Shown here one piece after another: positions 27,294-37,212 of a stretch of 43,473 nucleotides of DNA. Below the pieces are notes generated by a model. That model had not been told where the DNA came from, ran no database searches, and saw only the letters and a list, made by a program, of their open reading frames with translations. The number at the start of each line of letters is the position of its first letter. Positions within the stretch are counted from its first letter, which is position 1. The stretch spans positions 1 to 43,473 of the forward strand of contig NZ_RAWG01000044.1 in the NCBI RefSeq assembly GCF_003611735.1, in the 5' to 3' direction. A program made the position numbers and the translations under genes. Origin of the DNA: Corallococcus sicarius (GTDB lineage Bacteria > Myxococcota > Myxococcia > Myxococcales > Myxococcaceae).

Positions 27294-27356
27294 CTCACAG
27301 CTCGATGATGTCCGGCTCCGCGCCCGCCGGCGTGCCCTTCGAGTCCGGCCCGCCCT
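27294..27356 (-). repeat. 63-bp direct repeat, right copy (inside the intact lipoprotein gene)
   Basis: Matches 23483-23545 at 62 of 63 positions, same orientation. It consists of the stop codon and final 20 codons of the gene at 27295-27759 plus one base beyond the stop. Similarity ends sharply at both edges. Confidence 0.85.
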
Positions 27357-27759
27357 CCAGTACGAAGCCCCAGGGCGCGTACACGGAGCCTCCGGTGTAC
27401 GCGTCCACGTAGAGCACCACGGGCGTATCCAGGCCTTCGTACGTCACCTCGAAGATGGCCAGCTTGCCCTGCGTGGTGCCCCGGCCATCCACCGGGGTGA
27501 ACTCGCAGCAGTCCCCCATCCGGCGCCACGCCACGGCCTGCCCCTGCGGTCCTCGCAACAGCTTGAAGTACGCGTGGACGCCCTTGTCGCCCCAGCCCAC
27601 GCGCACGGGGTTCTCCGGCCGGGTGCCGTAGGTCAGCGGATCCGGCCGCGTCGGTGTCAGGGGCTGGGTGCGGCGCATCACGTCCTCGAACGACGTGCCC
27701 GGGGAAGCACACGCCGTCAGGGCCAGCACCCCGGCACAGGCGAATCGGAACAGGGACAT
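27295..27759 (-). CDS. Lipoprotein of unknown function, island attachment gene
   Basis: A 154-residue predicted lipoprotein. The signal MSLFRFACAGVLALTAC has a lipobox LTAC, and the mature protein starts CASPGTSFEDVMRR. The body contains a compact domain (VRVGWGDKGVHAYFKLL, GDCCEFTPVDGRGTTQGKLAIFEVTYEGLD, VVLYVDAYTGGSVYAPWGF) reminiscent of small beta-rich envelope domains, with no family recognised. The start at 27759 is set by the signal peptide; the frame is open far upstream but that part is a shadow. Its 3' end is duplicated at the far side of the island, so the island may have entered here. Confidence 0.75.
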   Translation of the reverse strand: MSLFRFACAGVLALTACASPGTSFEDVMRRTQPLTPTRPDPLTYGTRPENPVRVGWGDKGVHAYFKLLRGPQGQAVAWRRMGDCCEFTPVDGRGTTQGKLAIFEVTYEGLDTPVVLYVDAYTGGSVYAPWGFVLEGGPDSKGTPAGAEPDIIEL

Positions 27760-27917
27760 CGGGACCTCCAGACGGCTCTCGAACGCCCCCAAGCTGGCGC
27801 TGCCCCCGCGCCGCGCGCATCCCCTGCCCACGCCCTGGCGGCCCCCGCCGTCCTCTGGCGGACGCAGCCCCCAGGCCAGCGCACACGCGCAAGGTCCCGG
27901 GGGACAGGTCCGCGGCT

Positions 27918-28835
27918 TCAGCTGAGGGACTTCAGCTCCAGGCCCAGCTCGCGGCGGTAGCGCTCGAAGCACTTCGCGCCCGCGGACAGTCGCAACAGCG
28001 CCCCTTCCGCCAGGGGCCTCGCGCACGCGGGGTTCGCGGCCACCAAGGGACGCAGCACCTCGCGGTTCCACGTCTCCGAGTGCTTCACGTCCAGCGTGGA
28101 GTGCACCGCGTAGTAGCGCCGCACCCGCATGTCGAACCCCAGCCGCTTCAGGCCCTCGTTGACGCACGCGGTGCGGCCCGGCGCCGTCTCCTCGACGATG
28201 CCCAGCGCACCCACCGCCAGGTACGTGTAGCGGCGGTTGAAGGCGAATGCGCAGAGCAGGTTCGCCAGCGCGTGCGCTTCCCACACCGTGTCCTCGTCGG
28301 TGGGCTTCAGCCCCAGCTTCGCCGCCATCTCCGCGAGCATCGGCCCGTGCATCGCGTCCTCGCGCCCGCGGCCCATCTCGTCCCAGTAGTTGCGCGCCAG
28401 CTCCAGCTTCGCCTGCGTGGGCAGCTGCAACTGCGTCAGCGCCACCAGGTCGTCGAAGCCCGCCTCGCCCGCGACCTCCTGCGTGAGGAACCAACGCATC
28501 TGTTCCAACGACGCCTGCGTCGCGAGCCACGGAAACAACGGGTCCTGCTGCCCCGGCCCCGTCTCCTTCAGGTCCTCGAACCACGCGATGAAACCGTCCG
28601 CGTCCTCGGGTGCCTCGGCGGCCCAGGCCGCCATGCGCTGTCGCTCGGCCTCCACATATTCGCCTTCGAGCAGGCGCAACTGTGTCTCCGCCTGCACGTC
28701 TGCCCGCCAGCCCCCCGTGGGAAAGCCCGGCGCCAGTCTCGAATGATTGAAGCGCAACAGGGTCCGATGCAGCCGTTCAGCCAGGCGTGCGTCCTCCGTT
28801 CCTACTTCCCCTGCCACCTCGCCAAGCCCGCCCAT
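27918..28835 (-). CDS. Heme-oxygenase-like diiron enzyme (iron-containing redox enzyme family)
   Basis: A 305-residue all-helical protein. Metal-ligand-type motifs are spread as in the Haem_oxygenas_2 group: WFLTQEVAGEAGFDD, NYWDEMGRGREDAMHGPML, GALGIVEETAPGR, and YYAVHSTLDVKHSETW (an HxxxDxxH helix). Members use a diiron site to oxidise small substrates, including the arginine-derived substrate of SznF. The start at 28835 (AGAGGG 8 bases upstream) is preferred; the frame extends to 28931 over the divergent gene. It is divergent from an amidinotransferase-fold gene, with a 41-bp palindrome between them, so the two may share regulation and a pathway. The substrate is unknown. Confidence 0.75.
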   Translation of the reverse strand: MGGLGEVAGEVGTEDARLAERLHRTLLRFNHSRLAPGFPTGGWRADVQAETQLRLLEGEYVEAERQRMAAWAAEAPEDADGFIAWFEDLKETGPGQQDPLFPWLATQASLEQMRWFLTQEVAGEAGFDDLVALTQLQLPTQAKLELARNYWDEMGRGREDAMHGPMLAEMAAKLGLKPTDEDTVWEAHALANLLCAFAFNRRYTYLAVGALGIVEETAPGRTACVNEGLKRLGFDMRVRRYYAVHSTLDVKHSETWNREVLRPLVAANPACARPLAEGALLRLSAGAKCFERYRRELGLELKSLS

Positions 28836-28850
28836 GGTGCGCACCCTCTC

Positions 28851-28891
28851 TACATGTCTGGGAAGGCAGGAGTGCCTTCCGACCACATGTA
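28851..28891. promoter_or_regulatory. 41-bp interrupted palindrome between divergent enzyme genes
   Basis: Outer arms TACATGT (28851-28857) and ACATGTA (28885-28891) are perfect, inner arms GGAAGGCA (28861-28868) and TGCCTTCC (28873-28880) are perfect, with a GGAG loop; only the short joining bases do not pair. It fills most of the 55-base gap between the two starts and touches the ATG of the amidinotransferase gene. It could be a shared operator or, as RNA, a hairpin hiding GGAG. Confidence 0.6.
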
Positions 28892-29838
28892 TGGGGATGA
28901 CCTTGAACACCGGCCACTTCGCCCCTGCCACCTTCGCCGTGAGTCAGGTGCGCTGCGAAAAGGACCACGTCCGCTCCCGCGACTGCGCGTATCAGGTCGC
29001 GTGGAACATCAATCCGCACATGAAGGTCGGTGCCGTCGCGTGGCGCCGCGCCTGTAGCCAGCACCGGGAGCTGTTGCGCGTCCTGCGCGAGGCGGGCGCG
29101 AGCTGCTTCGAGCTGCCCTTCGTCCACGGCGCGTATGACTCCGTGTTCGCCAAGGACAACGCGGTGCTCGTGGCCCAGGACGGAGAGCTGCGCGCGCTGC
29201 TCGCCACCATGCGCCACGGACAACGCCGGGGGGAGCAACGCGCCCGGGCCCGGTGGTTGGCCGCGCGCGGCTTCGACGTCATCGAGCCGCCGCGCGTGCA
29301 CATCGAAGGTGGGGACGTGGCGATGCTGCCCGCGGGACGGGGCGCGCTCCTGGGGTATGGCCAGCGCTCCACGCAGCGGGCCGCGGGCGTGCTGGAGGCC
29401 TTCCTCGACGCGCCCGTCACGCCGCTGGAGCTGTGCGACCCGTACCTCTACCACCTGGACACCGCGCTCACCGTCCTGTCCGACGGCACCGCGCTGGTGT
29501 GTCCGGAGGCCTTCACGCCGGAGTCGCTGCACACGCTGTCGCGCACGGAGGGCATAGGGCAGGTGGTGCCCATCGCGCGGGATGACGCGCTCGCGTTCGG
29601 CCTCAACCTGGTGGAGGTGGGCAACACCGTCATCATCGGCGCGCGCGTGCCCCGCGTGGAGGCCGTGCTGCGCGGACTGGGCCGGCGCCCCGTCAGCGTG
29701 CGGTTGGATCAATTCCACCTGGCCGGGGGCAGCGCGGCGTGTCTCGTCGCGCGCGTGCACTCCCTGCCGCCCATGGCCGCCCAGCGCTTCCGCGAGGAGC
29801 AGGAGCAGGAGTCGATGATGGCGTCGCTCTCCGCGTGA
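28891..29838 (+). CDS. Amidinotransferase/arginine-deiminase-fold hydrolase (DDAH-like)
   Basis: A 315-residue pentein-fold protein. The expected catalytic pattern is visible: a substrate-binding acid in VFAKDNAVLV (D89), HIEGGDVAML (137-146), the catalytic histidine in YLYHLDTALT (H188) and the nucleophilic cysteine near the end in HLAGGSAACLVAR (C284). Relatives cleave or transfer the guanidino group of arginine or methylarginines. A well-placed Shine-Dalgarno is missing; the only GGAG sits 18 bases upstream in the loop of a hairpin. It is divergent from a diiron oxidase-like gene. The precise substrate is not shown by the sequence. Confidence 0.8.
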   Translation: MGMTLNTGHFAPATFAVSQVRCEKDHVRSRDCAYQVAWNINPHMKVGAVAWRRACSQHRELLRVLREAGASCFELPFVHGAYDSVFAKDNAVLVAQDGELRALLATMRHGQRRGEQRARARWLAARGFDVIEPPRVHIEGGDVAMLPAGRGALLGYGQRSTQRAAGVLEAFLDAPVTPLELCDPYLYHLDTALTVLSDGTALVCPEAFTPESLHTLSRTEGIGQVVPIARDDALAFGLNLVEVGNTVIIGARVPRVEAVLRGLGRRPVSVRLDQFHLAGGSAACLVARVHSLPPMAAQRFREEQEQESMMASLSA

Positions 29839-29859
29839 GGCCGGCGCCCTGAAACAGAA

Positions 29860-29891
29860 GACCTCCCCGGCGACGTGCGCGCGGGGAGGTC
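29860..29891. terminator. Bidirectional terminator-like stem-loop
   Basis: GACCTCCCCG and CGGGGAGGTC form a perfect 10-bp stem with a 12-base loop between the convergent amidinotransferase-like and desaturase-family genes. A few A's precede it on the plus strand, giving U's for the minus-strand transcript. Confidence 0.65.
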
Positions 29892-29915
29892 CGGGTGAAG
29901 CAGGCAGAGGCGGGG

Positions 29916-30710
29916 CTACGACTGTTCGCTGGTGCTGGCTTCCGGAGCGTTCAGTCCCTCGGCCTGCCAGAAGCGGCGCGGGTGTCCGTCACCGCGCGTG
30001 CCGCCGGAGAGCTTGTCCACCCAGGGGTACTTCTGGGCCTCCTCGGCGGTGTAGCCCAGGTTGAAGACGGTGGGGCTCTTGGGCTTGTCCGCGGCCTTCT
30101 CGTACAGCGTGCCGAACACGCGGTCCCAGAAGTAGTTCGTGATGCCGAAGTTGCCCGTCTCGTTGTGGAAGTGGTGGGACATGTGCAGCCGCTTGATGTC
30201 CTTGAGGAACTTGAACTGCGGCGCGTAGTTCAGGTGCTGGATGCAGTGGCAGAACTCGTAGAAGCACGTCGTCACCATGCCCCAGCCCAGCGCCGCGGCC
30301 GCACCGGAGCGCCCGCCAATGAGGTAGCCAATGGGCGTGAGCACCAGCGCGATGGTGGGCAGCGTGGTGTGCAGCGCGCCGAAGAGGACGCGCAGGTCGT
30401 GCGGGTCCTGGTGGTGGTCGAAGTGGATGCGCTTCCACGTCACCGCCGTCGCGGCGGACTTGTAGAGGAAGCGGCCGTGCAGGATGTACCGGTGGATGAG
30501 GTACCAGCCGAACGGGTAGGCCACCGTCGCCACCACCACCGCCGCCGCCATGCGCACCGGGTTTTCGAACCACTTCACCGACAGCACGATGCAGGTGATG
30601 CCGATGAGGATGTAGGCAACGACGGCGTAGTACGTGAAGAACGAATAGACCAGGTCGCGCAGCGACATCCGGTCGAGGTTGTGCTTCCGGTTCAGGAAAG
30701 AGACCGCCAC
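29916..30710 (-). CDS. Sterol desaturase / fatty-acid hydroxylase family membrane enzyme
   Basis: A 264-residue integral membrane diiron enzyme. Four hydrophobic helices are visible and the histidine boxes are complete: HRYILHG (H73, H78), HFDHH (H96, H99, H100), HCIQHL and HMSHHFH. The family hydroxylates or desaturates lipids such as fatty acids, sterols or carotenoids; the box layout HxxxxH-HxxHH is that of fatty-acid hydroxylases. No sterol or carotenoid gene is nearby, so the substrate is open. Convergent with the preceding gene. Confidence 0.88.
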   Translation of the reverse strand: MAVSFLNRKHNLDRMSLRDLVYSFFTYYAVVAYILIGITCIVLSVKWFENPVRMAAAVVVATVAYPFGWYLIHRYILHGRFLYKSAATAVTWKRIHFDHHQDPHDLRVLFGALHTTLPTIALVLTPIGYLIGGRSGAAAALGWGMVTTCFYEFCHCIQHLNYAPQFKFLKDIKRLHMSHHFHNETGNFGITNYFWDRVFGTLYEKAADKPKSPTVFNLGYTAEEAQKYPWVDKLSGGTRGDGHPRRFWQAEGLNAPEASTSEQS

Positions 30711-31020
30711 GGTATCCCCTCACTAGAGGTTGCCACCGCGAGACCCCTGCCGTCGGAGCACGCGGGACAAGAAGGCTCGCTCGCATCCCGGCCCTTTGGA
30801 CGATGCGGCGGTGCCTGAGCTAGCAGGCTGGAAGGCCCCTGGCTCAGGAACGGCGAGGCCCCTCTTAGCGTTTTCCTGGCGACATTGAGAAGCCCTCCTG
30901 TTGGAGCAGCCCCGGATTGTCCGCCTGCAAGGACTGCGTCCGACCCGGGGTCGGGCTTCCCTGGTGGAACCACACACCCCACCTTTCCGCCCAAGGCGAG
31001 AGATCGCACGAGGGGGCCTC
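30711..31020. other. Intergenic region upstream of the desaturase-family gene
   Basis: About 310 bases between divergent genes, presumably holding both promoters. A palindrome CCGACCCGGGGTCGG lies near 30950. Open frames cross it but have no ribosome-binding site; nothing else is supported. Confidence 0.4.
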
Positions 31021-31362
31021 ATGGCGCGCAAGGTACAGGGACACGAGGGTAGTGAGACCGCAACGGACCGTCCGGCCCGGCGCAAGACGGCCACCCGGAA
31101 GAAGGCGGAGGCCGCCCCGGCCACCGCGGGCCGTCTGGAGCTGCGCCGGGACATCGCGGAGTACCGGGCCGCCGCCGAGGCCCAGGCCGACCGCGTGCGC
31201 GAGCGCATCAACGCCGCGCTGGAGGTGAGCCGCAGGACTCGCGAGGAGATTGAAGAGCGCATCGCGAGCGAGCTGCACGCGCCCCGCGTCCCGGCGAAGA
31301 CGGCCCCCCGGAAGGCAGCGCCCGCGCGCAAGCGCACGACCACCGCCCACGCGACGAAGTGA
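31021..31362 (+). CDS. Small Lys/Arg/Ala-rich protein with a helical core
   Basis: A 113-residue soluble protein. Basic N- and C-terminal tails (RPARRKTATRKKAEAAPA; KTAPRKAAPARKRTTTAHATK) flank a charged helical centre (LRRDIAEYRAAAEAQADRVRERINAALEVSRRTREEIEERIA). The tails resemble the histone-H1-like K/A/P-rich tails found in several bacterial DNA-binding proteins, but this is compositional only. The start at 31021 has GAGGGGG 4 bases upstream; an in-frame extension to 30901 is not supported. Convergent with the next gene. Confidence 0.65.
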   Translation: MARKVQGHEGSETATDRPARRKTATRKKAEAAPATAGRLELRRDIAEYRAAAEAQADRVRERINAALEVSRRTREEIEERIASELHAPRVPAKTAPRKAAPARKRTTTAHATK

Positions 31363-31400
31363 CGCGAGGCCCGCCCTGAAGGGCAGGGCGACCGTCGGGC

Positions 31401-32501
31401 CTAGGAGTGGACCCCGGGAGCGCGCACCTGCGGGGGCAGCGCCTCCGGGCTGGACGACTCCAGGTCCAGGGCGGAGAGCTTGTCGGCCAGGGCCAGGGCC
31501 CGGTCGCCCCCGTCCAGCGGGGACGCCGCCCGGGCCCCGATGAAGCACACCCGGGCGCGCTCCAGCAGGGCCACCTGGGCGTGGAGCTGGGCGTGCAGCC
31601 GCTCGCGGCGACGTGACAGCGCGTCCAGGTGGTTGAGCTCCTCGCCCAGGGAGGCGGCGGCGCGCTCCAGCTGACGCCGGGCCACGCCGTCCTGGGCGTC
31701 CGCGGCGCGCTTGCGCAGCTCCTGCACCTGCGAATCCACGCTGCCCTGGGACGCGGCGGAGAGCTGACCCTCCAGCACCGTGTGGGACTCGGCCAGGCCG
31801 AAGGCGTCCTGGGCCAGCTTCGCGAGCACGCGCTCCAGCTTCACGCGGCCCTCGCCCGTGGCCAGCTTGCGCGCCTCCGCCTGGCTCTGGCGGTACAGCC
31901 CGAGCGCCCGCGTCACCAGCCCGCGCACCTCGCCGGTGAGGGTGGCCTCCAGGCGCATGCCCCGGGCGGCCACCGCGTCCAGGTCGATGGCCAGGTTCAC
32001 CGGCAGCGTGCCGATGCTCCAGAACAGCGCCACCACCGCGTAGTCCACCAGCAGCGGGAAGTAGCCCTGGCCCGGGAGGAAGCGCGCGTGGATCACCGTG
32101 TACACGTACATCCCCAGCGCCGTGGTGACCGCGGCCGCCCCGGCGCTCAGCCCCACCTGGGTGGACGTGCCCACGTGGTCGCGCCCATGGCCGCGCCACG
32201 CCAGCAGCCCCGCGGCGATGGCGCCCGCCACCGCGTGCCGCAGGGGGGACGGCAGGCCCAGGACGTAGGGCAGGGCGGGCAGCAGCACCACCGCCGCGCG
32301 CATCAGGGCGCTGTACGCGGGCTGCGGCTTCAGCGCGGTGACGGCCGCCGCCGCCAGCGCGAAGTAGCCGGGCTCCACCGGGACGTGCAGCACCTGCCGC
32401 GCCACGCCGGCCACCAGCGCCATGGCGCCCGCCCCCACGAGCGCGCACAGGCAGCGCGACTCGAAGTCCTCCCGGCGGATGAGTTGGATGGAGAGCGACA
32501 T
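31401..32501 (-). CDS. Multi-span membrane protein with a cytoplasmic coiled coil
   Basis: A 366-residue protein of unknown function. About six hydrophobic segments occur in residues 15-175 (for example ALVGAGAMALVAGVA, AVTTALGMYVYTVIHA, YAVVALFWSIGTLPVNLAI). A long charged helical region from about 185 to 330 follows, with heptad-like repeats. The plan recalls aromatic-acid exporter/FUSC-type proteins (membrane half plus helical soluble half), but the match is weak. Lies 28 bases before the end of the VWA gene on the same strand, so they may be one transcript. Confidence 0.65.
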   Translation of the reverse strand: MSLSIQLIRREDFESRCLCALVGAGAMALVAGVARQVLHVPVEPGYFALAAAAVTALKPQPAYSALMRAAVVLLPALPYVLGLPSPLRHAVAGAIAAGLLAWRGHGRDHVGTSTQVGLSAGAAAVTTALGMYVYTVIHARFLPGQGYFPLLVDYAVVALFWSIGTLPVNLAIDLDAVAARGMRLEATLTGEVRGLVTRALGLYRQSQAEARKLATGEGRVKLERVLAKLAQDAFGLAESHTVLEGQLSAASQGSVDSQVQELRKRAADAQDGVARRQLERAAASLGEELNHLDALSRRRERLHAQLHAQVALLERARVCFIGARAASPLDGGDRALALADKLSALDLESSSPEALPPQVRAPGVHS

Positions 32502-32529
32502 GGCGCACCGTCCCGAGCGGCTTGAACGA

Positions 32530-34014
32530 CTAGTAGGAGTTGCTCTGCCCGAAGCTCTTCATCGTCTTCTTCTTGAGGTCGAGCATCTCACGCCGTACCT
32601 CCGCCTCGCTGTGGGCATTCCCGTAGGCTGCCTGGGTCGCGTCCACATCCGCAAGCTCCCCCGCGAGCGCCGACGCCGAGCTGCCAAAGAGGCGACGCGC
32701 GTTGCCGAGCAGATCGAGGGCTCCCTGACGGTTGCCGCTCTTCATCTGCTCCGCGGCCGCATGCAACTGCTGCGTACCCAACGCGCGGATGGCGTGCACC
32801 CGCACGTCCCGGTCCAGGTTCGCGTGGACCACCTGCGCGTCGGGCGTCACCTTCGCGTCCAGGGACAGCAGCACCCGCGACGGCAGGTCGGCCGTCACGT
32901 CGATGTACGACAGGTTCGCGGCCAGGACGTTCATCTGGGACGCGGTGTCGGGGGCGACCAGCGTCACCTTCGCCACCACGCGCGCGGACTGGCCGCCGGT
33001 CAGGTCGTACAGGGGCACGCGCACGGTGCTGCCCTCGCGCGTGGACGTCAGGCCCATCACCTCCACGCTGCTCACACCGGGCGGCAGCGTCAGCACCAGG
33101 TTCACGTCGCGCGCCACGGTGCTGGCGGCCTGCTCCAGCTCGCGCGTGAAGATGGAGGCCAGCTGCGCCGAATCGCTGACGAACCCGGAGAAGCCGCCGC
33201 CGCGCTCGGCCATGCCGCGCATCAGCACGTCGTTGAAGCCCTCGCCCACGCCCAGCGAGCTCACGGTGATGCCCTGCTCGCGCAGCTTGCCCACCTCGGA
33301 GAAGAGGCCCGTCTCGGACACCACGCCTTCGGTGGGCTGGCCGTCGCTCAGGAGGATGGCGCGCGTCACCCGGTACTGCTTCGTGTACGGGATCAACGCC
33401 ACTCCGGCCGCCTGGAGCCCGCCGCTGATGTTCGTGGAGCCATCCACCTCGATGGCGGCGATGGCCTTGAGCAGCTCCGCGCGCGTCTGTTCGGTGATCT
33501 CCACGCTGGGCAGCGTCTTCACGTCGGAGCCGTAGTGCACGAGCGCCAGCCGGTCTCCCACGCGCAGCTGGTTCACCAGCGCCTCCGCGGCGCGCTTCGC
33601 GTCCACCAGCTTGCTGCCCATCATGGAGCCGGAGCGGTCCACCACCAGCGCCAGGTTCACCGGCACGCGCTGCGGGTTCTCCGGGGCGCGCGCCGACACC
33701 TCGAACCACGCGAAGGCCTCACCGGGCCCCGTCTTCACGTACGCGCCGGACAGCTTGCCGGTCAGCTCCACCATGCCCGGCTTGCCGGACCCCGGCGTGC
33801 CCACGCCCACGGGCAGCACCGTGGTGATGGGCGCTTCACCCGGCTGCACCACCGTGTGGCTCTGGTCCACCGCGGACGGCGGCGCGGCGCGCGGCTGATG
33901 GACGAAGGGCGGGTGTTCGGAGCGGGTGGCGAAGAGGGCGTGGATGCCGTCGAGCGCGAGCGCGCCCACGACGAGCAGGCCAGCGATGGACAGCAGCAGG
34001 GTGGTGCGGTTCAT
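32530..34014 (-). CDS. Membrane-anchored von Willebrand factor A domain protein
   Basis: A 494-residue protein with an N-terminal membrane span (LLLSIAGLLVVGALAL). The VWA domain spans about 118-300 with a full metal-ion-dependent adhesion site: D126-R-S128-G-S130, a later T in DGSTNISGG, and DGQPTEG. A beta-rich region follows, then a C-terminal helical part (AAEQMKSGNRQGALDLLGNARRL, MLDLKKKTMKSFGQ) typical of bacterial VWA proteins of the YfbK-like kind. The start at 34014 is supported by GAGG 9 to 10 bases upstream. It should act at the periplasmic side in protein-protein interaction. A stem-loop separates it from the upstream kinase gene. Confidence 0.85.
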   Translation of the reverse strand: MNRTTLLLSIAGLLVVGALALDGIHALFATRSEHPPFVHQPRAAPPSAVDQSHTVVQPGEAPITTVLPVGVGTPGSGKPGMVELTGKLSGAYVKTGPGEAFAWFEVSARAPENPQRVPVNLALVVDRSGSMMGSKLVDAKRAAEALVNQLRVGDRLALVHYGSDVKTLPSVEITEQTRAELLKAIAAIEVDGSTNISGGLQAAGVALIPYTKQYRVTRAILLSDGQPTEGVVSETGLFSEVGKLREQGITVSSLGVGEGFNDVLMRGMAERGGGFSGFVSDSAQLASIFTRELEQAASTVARDVNLVLTLPPGVSSVEVMGLTSTREGSTVRVPLYDLTGGQSARVVAKVTLVAPDTASQMNVLAANLSYIDVTADLPSRVLLSLDAKVTPDAQVVHANLDRDVRVHAIRALGTQQLHAAAEQMKSGNRQGALDLLGNARRLFGSSASALAGELADVDATQAAYGNAHSEAEVRREMLDLKKKTMKSFGQSNSY

Positions 34015-34078
34015 GGGCGGCGTACCTCGGGCTGGAGCGAGCGGACGAGCACACGCTCGCAGACGCGCCCGCCCCGGG

Positions 34079-34117
34079 CATCGGTCAGCGGGAGGAGGGT
34101 CCTCCCGATGACCGATG
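34079..34117. terminator. Long near-perfect stem-loop between kinase and VWA genes
   Basis: CATCGGTCA pairs with TGACCGATG (9 bp) and, inside, GGGAGGA with TCCTCCC (7 bp), interrupted by a 2-by-2 internal loop; the apical loop is GGG. It lies just after the hybrid kinase gene on the minus strand, where a terminator is expected; no T-run follows. Confidence 0.6.
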
Positions 34118-34143
34118 GGTCCCGCGCGCTGCATGCACCCGCG

Positions 34144-36990
<2,847 letters not shown>

Positions 36991-37212
36991 GCGGGAGACT
37001 TTCGCGATGGAAGAACTTCGCCGTGCGAATGGAACGATACAAAGGGCGGACGTGAAGGGGGCGAACGATGAGAGTCGAACGATTGAGGATCGCCGCCATG
37101 CAGGCAAGGGGCCTTGCGGGAAGAGCGGGATGACGGGAAGCATTCCCTGTGCTTGATGGTGATGGGGCGGACCTGCGGGCTGCCTTCCTTCCCGGGAGGC
37201 GGAGATGACACC

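Noticed and set aside
27760-28584. Long upstream continuation of the lipoprotein frame
   Set aside because: A clear lipoprotein signal peptide starts at 27759; the rest is a shadow of the diiron enzyme gene.
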